From Actinomycetes bacterium (GTDB lineage: Bacteria > Actinomycetota > Coriobacteriia > Coriobacteriales > Eggerthellaceae): a stretch of DNA of 9,400 bases. Positions 1 to 6,771 of this stretch are shown here, in pieces. The notes beneath the pieces are model-generated. The model made no database searches, was not told the origin of the DNA, and saw only the letters and a program-made list of their open reading frames with translations. The translations under genes and the position numbers were made by a program. The first letter of the stretch is position 1. Every line of letters starts with the position of its first letter. The stretch is from contig JAEWQO010000085.1 in the NCBI GenBank assembly GCA_023460315.1, forward strand, positions 1-9,400, given 5' to 3'.

Positions 1-534
1 CCGCGCCCCCCGCCGCAGCCGAGCGGCCCACGCGCGGCCCCGGGCGGACGATGCGCCAGGCGATGAGCCCTGGCCCGCCTCTGGCAGGAAGGCGATGCCG
101 GACGAGGGAGCCCTTCCAAAACTCCGAAGCCCGGGGCGAAACGTTCTGGGAGGCGCGCCCGCTTCAGGCTGCCTGCGCTCGGAAGGCGGCCGCTCCCGAA
201 ACGGTCCCGGCAGTCTGGGGCCTTGCCACGCCCCTGTGCGGCGGGCGCGCCGCAAAGCGTGCGCCGCCGCGTTGCCCCTGCTTTCGTCTTGCCGGTGGGC
301 TTGGCTTCGCCTCTGCGCGCAGGGCCTTTTCCATGCGCCCTGCGGGGCGTCAAGTTTCAACCTGCCGGTCCCGGTATCCCGACCTGCGCTGCCAAGGGAA
401 AGCGGGCCCCGCTCCTGTGCCGACCTGTCAAAATCAGCGCAACGTTTCAATGCGACCCTCTTCCGGTCTCGAACCGGAGTGCGAGGCGCACGTAGGGCAC
501 CCTTTCCTGCCTGTGACCAAAACTCTCACCACAT
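1..534. other. GC-rich region with no supported gene
   Basis: Several overlapping reading frames are open here, but they overlap each other, have arginine/proline/cysteine/alanine-rich compositions typical of GC-rich noncoding DNA, lack ribosome binding sites and resemble no family I recognise. A short hairpin at about 461-477 (TCCGG, 7-base loop, CCGGA) resembles a tRNA T-arm on the minus strand, but no matching acceptor or anticodon stem surrounds it. A GC hairpin at 335-350 and two GTTTCAA words (354-360 and 444-450) recall pieces of type I-C CRISPR repeats, but there is no regular spacing. I see no function that can be supported. Confidence 0.5.
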
Positions 535-567
535 AAAAAGGCCACCGGTACGAAACAGCCGATGACC
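535..567 (-). terminator. Intrinsic terminator of the tRNA-Val unit
   Basis: Read on the minus strand, GGTCATCGG (567-559) pairs along all nine positions with CCGGTGGCC (548-540), including two G-U wobbles, around a 10-base loop. Five T residues (539-535) follow directly. It begins 12 bases after the encoded CCA end of the tRNA, so it most likely ends that transcript. Confidence 0.75.
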
Positions 568-579
568 TGCAACTTCAAA

Positions 580-654
580 TGGTGGTCGGTGAGGGATTTG
601 AACCCCCGACCTTGTGCTTGTAAGGCACCTGCGCTCCCGCTGCGCCAACCGACC
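580..654 (-). tRNA. tRNA-Val (anticodon TAC)
   Basis: The minus strand folds into a complete cloverleaf. The 7-bp acceptor stem GGTCGGT/ACCGACC is perfect, the D-arm is GCGC with a 7-base loop, the anticodon loop is CTTACAA (anticodon UAC, reading GUA and other valine codons), the variable loop is AGGTC, and the T-arm is GGGGG-TTCAAAT-CCCTC. Discriminator A and a genome-encoded CCA (582-580) follow. The top pair of the anticodon stem is a G27-A43 mismatch, the only irregularity. It has its own terminator and is transcribed away from the pilus operon. Confidence 0.96.
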
Positions 655-684
655 TTGTCATTTCCTTCGTATGGAAGGGCACTT

Positions 685-713
685 ATTGTCCCATAGAATG
701 AGGCATCGCGCAA
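685..713 (-). promoter_or_regulatory. Possible promoter of tRNA-Val
   Basis: On the minus strand TTGCGC (713-708) lies 17 bases before GACAAT (690-685), a sigma-70-like pair with optimal spacing though only partial consensus matches. Transcription would start about 25 bases before the mature tRNA 5' end, which suits a tRNA precursor. The call rests on position and spacing, and other start points are possible. Confidence 0.35.
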
Positions 714-1127
714 TGCGGCTGCATCAGGGGGTGCCCGTGGAGTCTCGGTGTGTTGCAGTTTGATTCCACCGTTGGTGCGAGATGGACGCGGAGCCTTTCT
801 CCTCTTGGCAGGGTGGCCAGTCGCCCCTTTCTTTCTCCTTTTTCTTCAGTTCCTTGATCATTGAGGTTTTGCCATCGGTGTAGAAGGAATGGCATCGGTG
901 GCATCCGCATGACAAGGCTCTTCTGCCTCTTTCCAGCGGGTTTTCAAAAATCTTCGCTCTCGTTCCTGCACATGCTTGAAAGCTGCTGGAGAGAGGTTGG
1001 AAGTATGGGCTGACTGTGCTGGATATGCGACAAAAGCAATCGATGAACCAAAGCCAAGCGTGTCATGGAGCTGTTTGGCGAGCCTTTCATACTGGGGGTA
1101 AGAAGCGAGGAAGGGAAGGAGGTCGCG
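714..1127. other. Intergenic leader upstream of the Tad operon
   Basis: This 414-base stretch separates the tRNA unit from cpaB. It should contain the promoter of the rightward pilus operon, but I find no convincing -35/-10 pair. It holds a 24-base pure pyrimidine tract at 824-847 and a near-duplicate GCCATCGGTG / GGCATCGGTG at about 873 and 890. Short minus-strand frames here have no recognisable product or good ribosome site, so I do not call them. Confidence 0.5.
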
Positions 1128-1853
1128 ATGAATCGAAGAAAAGCGCGGGCAGTGGCGATCGCATGCGGCTTGCTTTGTGCCACGTGTGTTTTTGTCTATT
1201 TGCAAAGCGTGAAGGGGGAGGCCGATGCCGCCCGTGCCGAGGCGCTTGCTCGCTACGGCGGGGAGCAGCTTGAGGTATGCGTGGCAAAACGAGACATAGC
1301 TGCGGGTGAGACGGTTGAAGGGGACGCGATGCACATGCGTATGTGGCTTGCTGATCTGCTTCCGCAAGATGCCGTGCAGTCAATGGAGGACGTGCTTGGG
1401 CGACAGGCGACCTCGACTATATTGGCGGGAGAAGTTCTATCGTTCAAGAGGTTTGACGAGCAGCGATCAGAGCTCGAGATCCCCCAGGGACTGATTGCCG
1501 TCAGCGTGCCTGCCAAAGATGTGCAAGCGGTGGGAGGGGCGGTTGTATCCGGGTCGGTTGTGGATGTCTATGCCTCAGGGGGCGTTTCGACGGAGGCCAT
1601 CGCGCGTGATGTCTTGGTGCTGGCAACCAATGCGAATAAAACCAGCACGGGTGCCAGTGAGGGTCTCGCGTGGATAACGATGGCTCTGGAGCCCGACGTG
1701 GTCCAAGAAGTCATCGCAGCTTCTGAAAAAACCGAACTCTATTTCACCCTGCCGGGCGCTGGGGCGACGGAAGGCCGTTCGGCTTCGCTGTCTCATCTGG
1801 CCGAAAGCAATGATGTTATCCGAAGGGCACGTCTTGAGAAAGAAGGTCTGTGA
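1128..1853 (+). CDS. cpaB: CpaB/RcpC-family Tad pilus assembly protein
   Basis: This 241-aa protein belongs to the Flp/Tad pilus system, where CpaB is an envelope-side assembly component anchored by its N-terminus. The frame is open upstream, but ATG 1128 is chosen because AAGGAGG (1116-1122) sits five bases before it. That start also puts a short basic stretch (NRRKAR) and one hydrophobic helix (about 8-25) at the N-terminus. A SAF-type domain follows at about 48-110, with VAKRDIAAGETVEGD typical of SAF loops, and then the RcpC-like region at about 117-210 (GLIAVSVPAKDVQAVGG). It is the first gene of the operon, and its stop TGA overlaps the next ATG as TGATG, so translation is probably coupled. 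In Gram-positive bacteria, which lack an outer-membrane secretin, its exact role is unclear. Confidence 0.88.
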   Translation: MNRRKARAVAIACGLLCATCVFVYLQSVKGEADAARAEALARYGGEQLEVCVAKRDIAAGETVEGDAMHMRMWLADLLPQDAVQSMEDVLGRQATSTILAGEVLSFKRFDEQRSELEIPQGLIAVSVPAKDVQAVGGAVVSGSVVDVYASGGVSTEAIARDVLVLATNANKTSTGASEGLAWITMALEPDVVQEVIAASEKTELYFTLPGAGATEGRSASLSHLAESNDVIRRARLEKEGL

Positions 1854-3202
1854 TGGATTCGCCCCTTGCCGTGCTGTGCGCTGATGAGACGAGTTTGCAG
1901 CATCCCCGTGCGATTGGGATTCCCGAGGAAAATCTTGCGAGTCAGAAATGGCTCCGCCTGTTTTCCTCCGGCGAAGATGCCCGGCGCTTTTTGAGGTCCG
2001 ACACCTTGGTCGATGAAGTCTGGATTGCGTCGAGCGAGGATGTCGAACCCATCAATTTGGCCGCATCGCTCAAAGGTGACCGTTCGGACCGCTGCGTGTG
2101 CCTCTTGGCTTTCGAGGGAACGGGATCGCTGAAAAGCCGAGCAGCACAGGCCGGAATCGATGCGACGCTTACGCGCCAGGCATTTTCCGAACGCTATGCG
2201 CAGCGGAAGCGTCGGCAAGTCGGCCCCTCCAGAGTCCCTTCCTCCCGTTTGGCTGCCTCCTCGTGCGAGCAGCGTCAAAGACTTGGTGAAACCGAGTCAG
2301 ATGCGCCTGTGGCACGAAAGCCGCACGGCAAGCTTGCCACTGAATCCAGGCTTGCCCGATCGGTGCCGCGGCGTGGTGCGGACACGGTCGCCCATGAAGC
2401 ATTTCTTCTCCCTGTTGTGAGTGGCAGCGGCGGATCGGGGAAAAGCACCATAGCGGTACTCTCGGCGATTTTCGCACAGGGATTAGGCTATAAGACACTC
2501 TTGATTGACTTCGATTTGCAGTTTGGTGACGTGGCATCGATGCTGGGAATGCGTGATTTTATCTCCGTTGACGAGGCCCTTGCCGCGTCGGAAAAAATTA
2601 CCCGTCTCAAGTCGGGAGATATGACCCCCGCAGTGCTTGCGGCGCCCCGTCGATTGGAAGAATGCGAGATGATTGATGGCCGAATGGGTGAACTGCTTGA
2701 CGCGGCCTCCCATGATTTTGACATCATTATCGCAAATACGGGAACAAATTGGACGGAGCAGCATGCGACCCTACTTGAGCGAAGTTCAAAGGCACTGTTT
2801 CTCGTCGATCAACGTGTTTCATCATTGCGAGCCTGTCAGCATGCGCTCGATTTATGCGCGAGGTGCGGCATAGCCACAGGTCCGTTCCAGCTTGTGGCGA
2901 ATCGCTGCTCGAAACATGCCCTTTATACCTCCCTCGACGTGTCATGCGCTTTGGGTGGGATGTCTGTTCTTGAATTCCAGGATGGGGGTCGTGATGTGGA
3001 GGAACTCATGGGGGCTGGACTCTCGCTCGACCTTGCCCAATCAAGAAATGCTCTTTGCGAAAGCGTCGGGCGTGCGCTGACTGATGTGCTTCCTCGACGT
3101 GACGACCTGCCGCCTGGGCTTGCTTCGGCGCATGAAAAGAAGACTTTGAGTTGGGGATTTTTTAGGGGCAGAAAGCGGAGGGCGGCCGCATGTCCTTTCT
3201 AG
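1853..3202 (+). CDS. tadZ: TadZ/CpaE-family localisation ATPase
   Basis: This 449-aa protein is a MinD/ParA-type ATPase that in Tad systems positions the pilus machine in the cell. The N-terminal ~125 residues take the place of the degenerate receiver-like domain of CpaE/TadZ. A charged, low-complexity linker (about 125-180) leads into the ATPase. The P-loop GSGGSGKST spans 191-199 with catalytic K197, and the A' motif LLIDFDLQFGDV is at 216-227. The signature lysine of the deviant Walker A box (KGGxGK) is replaced by serine (S192), an atypical feature that also occurs in some TadZ proteins. ATG 1853 overlaps the cpaB stop and is preceded by AGAAGG; GTG 1850 in the same frame is possible. The 3' end overlaps cpaF by 13 bases. 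Confidence 0.85.
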   Translation: MDSPLAVLCADETSLQHPRAIGIPEENLASQKWLRLFSSGEDARRFLRSDTLVDEVWIASSEDVEPINLAASLKGDRSDRCVCLLAFEGTGSLKSRAAQAGIDATLTRQAFSERYAQRKRRQVGPSRVPSSRLAASSCEQRQRLGETESDAPVARKPHGKLATESRLARSVPRRGADTVAHEAFLLPVVSGSGGSGKSTIAVLSAIFAQGLGYKTLLIDFDLQFGDVASMLGMRDFISVDEALAASEKITRLKSGDMTPAVLAAPRRLEECEMIDGRMGELLDAASHDFDIIIANTGTNWTEQHATLLERSSKALFLVDQRVSSLRACQHALDLCARCGIATGPFQLVANRCSKHALYTSLDVSCALGGMSVLEFQDGGRDVEELMGAGLSLDLAQSRNALCESVGRALTDVLPRRDDLPPGLASAHEKKTLSWGFFRGRKRRAAACPF

Positions 3203-4440
3203 AACGCGTGCGTGACATGGATCATGCGTCAGCAAGGGAGGCGAAGAAAGGCACAACTGAGCTTGATATGCTCAGAAGTCAAGTGCAGGCGCTCGTTTCC
3301 GTCGATGATCTTGCCACGATGCTCATCGATAGTCCCGAGAGGGCGCGCAACGAAATCAGAGGTGCCTGCCGAAGGTCCTTTAGCGAATCCACCTGGTCCG
3401 TCGTGCCCTCTTTTCGCCGAGATCAACTGGTTGAGACGCTGCTTGATGAAATGCTCGGATTCGGTCCTCTTGAGTCCATGCTCGAGGACGATGAAATCAC
3501 TGAGATCATGGTGAACGGCCCCAATAACATTTTCATTGAGCGTGACGGCCGCCTTTTTCGGAGCGACCAGCTGTTTGCGGACGTTGGTCAGCTGCGGGCT
3601 CTGATAGACCGAATGCTGGGTCCCCTCGGAAGGCGCATAGACGAGGCTTCTCCCATGGTCAATGCTCGGTTGCCCCAAGGGTATCGCGTTCATGCGATTA
3701 TACCTCCGCTTGCTCTTGACGGCCCCGTGTTGACGATCAGGAAGTTCACTCGGCGTGTCATGACGCTCGACGATATGGTGTCGGGCGGATCCTTCGATGC
3801 CCGCATGAGGCGGTTTCTCATTGAGGCTGTGCGGGAGAAGAGGAGCCTTGCTGTTTCCGGAGGCACGGGCAGCGGAAAGACGACGCTGCTCAATGCCTTG
3901 TCTTGCGTCATACCGCATGATGAGCGCATTGTCACCATAGAAGATTCTGCAGAGCTGCGTTTTCTCGAACATCCCCATGTCGTTCGGCTTGAGGCTCGCC
4001 CACGCAACGCCGAGGGCAGGGGTGAAGTGACCATACGAGATCTGGTCATTAATGCGCTTCGTATGCGCCCTGATCGCATTGTCGTCGGGGAATGCCGTGG
4101 AGCGGAGGCGCTTGACATGCTGCAGGCGATGAACACGGGGCACGATGGCTCACTTACCACTTTACATGCGAATTCCCCCGCAGAGGTCATTACGCGGCTG
4201 ACCGCTATGGTCCGATATGCGGCAGATCTTCCCGTCGATGTGATTGAGGCTCATATCGCAAGCGCGTTTGACTTGGTCATTCAAACGGCCCGTCTGGCGG
4301 ATGGCTCACGCTGTATCACGGAAGTGTCGTCATTCTCCTTTGACTCAAAGCGGAGAAAATGCCAAGCAAGATGTCTCTTCAGACGCGTGCCGGGGAAAGA
4401 TGTCGGTATATGGGCTGAGGCGGGCTGTGCAACCGTTTGA
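3190..4440 (+). CDS. cpaF: CpaF/TadA-family secretion ATPase (Tad pilus motor)
   Basis: This 416-aa protein is the hexameric cytoplasmic ATPase that powers Flp pilus assembly. It is a normal length for the family. The N-terminal part (about 60-180) carries the conserved GFGPLESMLEDDEITEIMVN segment. The Walker A box is GGTGSGKTT (K230), an Asp-box region follows with TIEDSAELR, Walker B is DRIVVGECRG (D295, E301), and the His box is TGHDGSLTTLHANS (H318, H326). All catalytic elements are intact. GGAGGG (3177-3182), seven bases before ATG 3190, supports the start, which lies inside the end of tadZ. A 43-base gap with a perfect palindrome separates it from tadB. Confidence 0.95.
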   Translation: MSFLERVRDMDHASAREAKKGTTELDMLRSQVQALVSVDDLATMLIDSPERARNEIRGACRRSFSESTWSVVPSFRRDQLVETLLDEMLGFGPLESMLEDDEITEIMVNGPNNIFIERDGRLFRSDQLFADVGQLRALIDRMLGPLGRRIDEASPMVNARLPQGYRVHAIIPPLALDGPVLTIRKFTRRVMTLDDMVSGGSFDARMRRFLIEAVREKRSLAVSGGTGSGKTTLLNALSCVIPHDERIVTIEDSAELRFLEHPHVVRLEARPRNAEGRGEVTIRDLVINALRMRPDRIVVGECRGAEALDMLQAMNTGHDGSLTTLHANSPAEVITRLTAMVRYAADLPVDVIEAHIASAFDLVIQTARLADGSRCITEVSSFSFDSKRRKCQARCLFRRVPGKDVGIWAEAGCATV

Positions 4441-4452
4441 ACGAAAGCATGA

Positions 4453-4466
4453 TTCCTGATCAGGAA
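4453..4466. repeat. Perfect 14-bp palindrome between cpaF and tadB
   Basis: TTCCTGATCAGGAA is its own reverse complement. It lies in the only real gap within the cpaF-tadB-tadC block, 12 bases after the cpaF stop and just before the purine-rich ribosome site AGGAAGG (4467-4473) of tadB. It could be a protein-binding half of a control site, an mRNA processing or hairpin element, or chance. It has no loop or T-tract, so it is not an intrinsic terminator. Confidence 0.5.
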
Positions 4467-4483
4467 AGGAAGGTTGGACGAGC

Positions 4484-5449
4484 ATGCAAGATGTGCTTTG
4501 CTGGATGAGCGTTGTCACCTCATTTGTGGGCGTGTTCTCAGCCGTGTTTTTCGTTGTGGCTGCGTACTGGCGAAAAGGTGGTTCGCGTCATGCGTCTGAT
4601 GAAGGGCGGCGGTTTGGCTATGTGGCTTGGTATTTGCGCAATGGGGTTGGCTGGGCCAAGCCGCTCGTGCGAATCTTTCTTAAAAATGCCCGCATGCGAG
4701 AGCTTGTTACAGAGGCTGTCGAGGATCTGTCTGCGCGGGGATACGTGACGGAATGCGAGTCTTTGCTATCAACGTTTTGCCTTTTTTCTGTGGTGGTCTC
4801 GGGATTCGGCGGATTGGTGTCATGTTCGCCGGTGTGTGCACTTGCTGTCATGGGATGCGTGGTCGCGCTTGCTCTGTTTTGGGTGAATGGCGTAAAGGAA
4901 CGTCGGTTGAAAGAGACGTGCGAATCGGTGCCGGATGCCCTGCATTCCATGGAAGTGTGCTTTCAGGCGGGATTGTCGCTGCTCCAGACATTTCGTCAAG
5001 TTGCGACAGAGGTCCGAGGCCCCTTGCAGAGGTTGTTTGACCATGCCTCGCATCAACTTGAAACAGGGCAAAGCGTCGAGGATGCTCTTGCGACGTTTCG
5101 CAAGGAGACAGCGGTTCCTGAACTTTCATTTGTTGCCGTAGCGCTTGACGTGCAACATGAGGTGGGAGGCAGCATGCAACGCGTGCTTGAGTCGGTGCGT
5201 GATGCCGTGAAAGGGGAAATAGAACTCAAAAGGGCTCTGAGGGTCCAGACAGCACAGGCGAAACTTTCTGCCCAAGTCGTGAGCGTGTTGCCTTTTGCCC
5301 TCATTGCCCTTTTCTCGTTGGTGAGCGACGGATTTCTCGCTCCCTTTTTTGAAAGCTTATCCGGAATGGCGCTTCTTGGCATTGCGCTGACCATGCAGGC
5401 TGTAGGGATTCTTCTTGTGCGGCGGACTCTCGCAGTGGAGGTGAACTGA
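4484..5449 (+). CDS. tadB: TadB-family inner-membrane platform protein
   Basis: This 321-aa membrane protein has a type II secretion F (T2SSF) domain and pairs with TadC to form the Tad assembly platform that the CpaF motor acts on. Hydrophobic helices are visible at about 7-28, 94-113, 116-135, 265-282 and 294-312. The cytoplasmic T2SSF core (about 150-260) includes PDALHSMEVCFQAGLSL and the family-like stretch EVGGSMQRVLESV. AGGAAGG (4467-4473) precedes ATG 4484 by ten bases, a rather long spacing. The stop overlaps the tadC start as TGATG. Confidence 0.9.
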   Translation: MQDVLCWMSVVTSFVGVFSAVFFVVAAYWRKGGSRHASDEGRRFGYVAWYLRNGVGWAKPLVRIFLKNARMRELVTEAVEDLSARGYVTECESLLSTFCLFSVVVSGFGGLVSCSPVCALAVMGCVVALALFWVNGVKERRLKETCESVPDALHSMEVCFQAGLSLLQTFRQVATEVRGPLQRLFDHASHQLETGQSVEDALATFRKETAVPELSFVAVALDVQHEVGGSMQRVLESVRDAVKGEIELKRALRVQTAQAKLSAQVVSVLPFALIALFSLVSDGFLAPFFESLSGMALLGIALTMQAVGILLVRRTLAVEVN

Positions 5450-6387
5450 TGTCATTTGCGCTGAGAGAGTTTTTGTGTCTGGTTTTTGCCTGTGCCGCTG
5501 CAGGTGTCGGATGCCTATGCCTAGTTGGCTCGTGGCTGCGTGAGGTCTGGCTTGTCCGTCGACGCTCTGGTTCGGTTACGGCGGGGGTTTCGCTCGAGGT
5601 TCCAAGGACGGGCTTTGCTTCGAAGGTCATGCGCTATGCCGCCGTAATGACACAGAGGATTGAGTGCGGGATGCCAACGTTGCTCGCTGAAGGTCGAGGT
5701 GGGGCGCGGGCTGCGGGGTGGCTTTCCGTCCACGCAAGAAGAGCAGGCATTGGCGAGGCGGTTTCTGTTGAAGGATTTCGGGAGGCTCGGCTTCGGATGG
5801 CTTTGGGAGGAGCTGCATGCGGCGCATTTGCGGGAATGCTGCTCTCCTTCGAACTCGCGATTGTTTTGTCCTTGGTCGGAGGGTCGGTGGGGTTCTGTGC
5901 CATGAGAGGATCGGTTTTGTCGATTGAGCGGTGGCGTGCCGCCGAATTGGAGCGAAGCCTATCGGAAATGCTCGAGGTTGTGGCGCTCGGTTTGCGCAGT
6001 GGACTGACCTTCGATCGGAGCTTGTGCCTGTACGGTTCGCACTTTGACTCCTCATTGGCCCATGCTTGCGCAAAAGCACAGCACCGCTGGGCTCTCGGAC
6101 TTACGACGCGGGAGGAAGCACTTCGTGATTTTGCGGAATCCTACGGATCGCCCGTGCTCACGCGCATCGTGGAGAGCACGGTGAGGTCGTTGCGGTTCGG
6201 TTCCTCGTTGTCGGCGAGTTTTGAGGCCGCCGCTTGCGAGGCACGTGCTGTCCACCGTGCCCATATCGAGGAGAAGGTCGCGAAAGCTCCGGTGAAAATG
6301 ATGGTTCCCACGGGCACGCTTATTTTGCCTGCCATGCTTCTGTTGGTTCTTGGGCCCGTCCTGTTGGAGCTCATGACCGGATTCTAA
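5449..6387 (+). CDS. tadC: TadC-family inner-membrane platform protein
   Basis: This 312-aa protein is the second T2SSF-domain platform subunit. Hydrophobic segments are at about 9-31, 117-152 and 285-308. The T2SSF domain (about 172-300) contains the glycine turn GLRSGLTFDR and the characteristic end KAPVKMMVPTGTLILPA. The start is fixed by GGAGG (5438-5442), six bases ahead of ATG 5449, and by the TGATG overlap with tadB. The next gene on this strand, flp, starts 72 bases beyond its stop. It is intact, so the Tad motor and platform should still be made although the pilin is broken. Confidence 0.9.
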   Translation: MSFALREFLCLVFACAAAGVGCLCLVGSWLREVWLVRRRSGSVTAGVSLEVPRTGFASKVMRYAAVMTQRIECGMPTLLAEGRGGARAAGWLSVHARRAGIGEAVSVEGFREARLRMALGGAACGAFAGMLLSFELAIVLSLVGGSVGFCAMRGSVLSIERWRAAELERSLSEMLEVVALGLRSGLTFDRSLCLYGSHFDSSLAHACAKAQHRWALGLTTREEALRDFAESYGSPVLTRIVESTVRSLRFGSSLSASFEAAACEARAVHRAHIEEKVAKAPVKMMVPTGTLILPAMLLLVLGPVLLELMTGF

Positions 6388-6459
6388 GTTTGACGGAGTG
6401 CTCTTGTTGGTCTGACCTTTTCGATTGAGATTGAAAGTTGGGGAAAGTGAGGTAGTGAA

Positions 6460-6558
6460 ATGGCGAGATATCAAAAGACTCTTGCATGCATCGCTCATCG
6501 TGCCATGTCGAAGGTGAGGGAGCGTTGCGGCCAAGGAACGACCGAATATGCCATTCTA
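6460..6558 (+). pseudogene. flp: Flp pilin gene, 5' part only (interrupted by prophage)
   Basis: The first 33 codons encode the leader and processing site of a Flp major pilin. GAGG (6449-6452) precedes ATG 6460. A basic leader (through VRERC-G24) is followed by QGTTEYAIL, which fits the Flp prepilin peptidase rule of cleavage after Gly followed by four residues and Glu-Tyr (E29, Y30). A normal pilin would continue with about 25 hydrophobic residues and a short tail. Instead, from about codon 34 the reading becomes polar (IDNIKFRYFHF) and the base composition turns AT-rich. The missing 3' part should lie beyond the other prophage end, outside the window. The frame stays open by chance as far as 7086, giving a spurious 208-codon fusion. 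Confidence 0.85.
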
Positions 6559-6565
6559 ATAGACA
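6552..6565. other. Prophage attachment junction (att) inside flp
   Basis: Flp pilin coding similarity stops after the codons for Ala-Ile-Leu (ending 6558), and AT-rich sequence unlike the host operon begins. Phage genes and a terminator follow, so this must be one host-phage junction. The exact core cannot be fixed without the other junction or an uninterrupted flp. The integrase gene is not in the window, and the lysis genes point towards this end, so this is the end away from the usual integrase position. A serine or a tyrosine integrase is possible. Confidence 0.7.
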
Positions 6566-6630
6566 ATATTAAATTTCGTTACTTTCATTTCTGCGCCAAA
6601 ATCGCCCATACGCTTACATCGGAAATTGCG

Positions 6631-6651
6631 GCCCGCTTCTGCGGGCTTTTT
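6631..6651 (+). terminator. Intrinsic terminator just inside the prophage edge
   Basis: GCCCGC (6631-6636), a four-base TTCT loop and GCGGGC (6641-6646) are followed by TTTTT. It works for rightward transcripts, so it would stop host pilus-operon transcription about 75 bases after the junction. In the free circular phage it may instead end the gene that lies across attP. Confidence 0.85.
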
Positions 6652-6700
6652 CCTTGCCAGATTATTTACCAAAACCTATCAGATGTATCCTTCCAAAATG

Positions 6701-6713
6701 TCACCATTGGTGA
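6701..6713. promoter_or_regulatory. Operator-like inverted repeat TCACCA-T-TGGTGA
   Basis: Two perfect six-base arms flank one central base and directly abut the -10 box of the accessory operon promoter, within the spacer region. A protein bound here would block RNA polymerase. The natural candidate is the HTH protein encoded second in the same operon, giving autorepression. Binding is inferred; the symmetry is seen directly. Confidence 0.65.
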
Positions 6714-6719
6714 TATAAT
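6711..6719 (+). promoter_or_regulatory. Extended -10 promoter of the accessory operon
   Basis: TGATATAAT is a perfect extended -10 (TG-N-TATAAT). A weak -35 (TTCCAA, 6691-6696) lies at 17-base spacing, consistent with reliance on the extended element. Transcription would begin near 6726, leaving a leader of about 45 bases before the first gene. It lies downstream of the edge terminator, so the operon is expressed from its own promoter and not from the host operon. Confidence 0.75.
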
Positions 6720-6771
6720 GAATACATCGACGGAGGCAAGAGGCCACCGCAAAGCCCGAAGGGAGCTAGCA

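Noticed and set aside
218..457. Pieces resembling degenerate type I-C CRISPR repeats: GC hairpins after CCACG/CCATG at 226 and 331, and GTTTCAA at 354 and 444.
   Set aside because: The pieces are incomplete, differ from each other and have irregular spacing (105, 90 and about 120 bases) instead of a constant repeat-spacer period. In a GC-rich stretch this can arise by chance.
461..477. A tRNA T-arm-like hairpin on the minus strand (TCCGG-TTCGAGA-CCGGA).
   Set aside because: The required 5' acceptor arm complementary to AGAGGGT and any anticodon stem are absent upstream on that strand.
51..565. Overlapping rightward open frames of 90-161 codons.
   Set aside because: They overlap in all three frames, have no ribosome sites and show composition typical of GC-rich noncoding DNA.
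724..915. A minus-strand frame of 63 codons with a Lys/Glu-rich stretch and a few cysteines.
   Set aside because: The Lys/Glu run merely translates the polypurine tract, the ribosome site is weak, and there is no supporting context.
976..1009. A possible promoter for the Tad operon (TTGAAA and TATGGG).
   Set aside because: The spacing is 22 bases and the -10 match is poor. No pair in the leader region is convincing.
1065..1127. An upstream in-frame start for cpaB adding 21 residues.
   Set aside because: It would bury the membrane anchor behind a non-signal-like extension, while ATG 1128 has an ideal AAGGAGG site five bases upstream.
3229..4143. A 304-codon minus-strand frame opposite cpaF.
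   Set aside because: It is a shadow of the highly conserved cpaF coding strand. It has no recognisable product and no ribosome site I could find.
6718..6771. An in-frame ATG at 6718 as the start of the acidic protein.
   Set aside because: It overlaps the -10 box and precedes the expected transcription start. ATG 6772 has a proper ribosome site.
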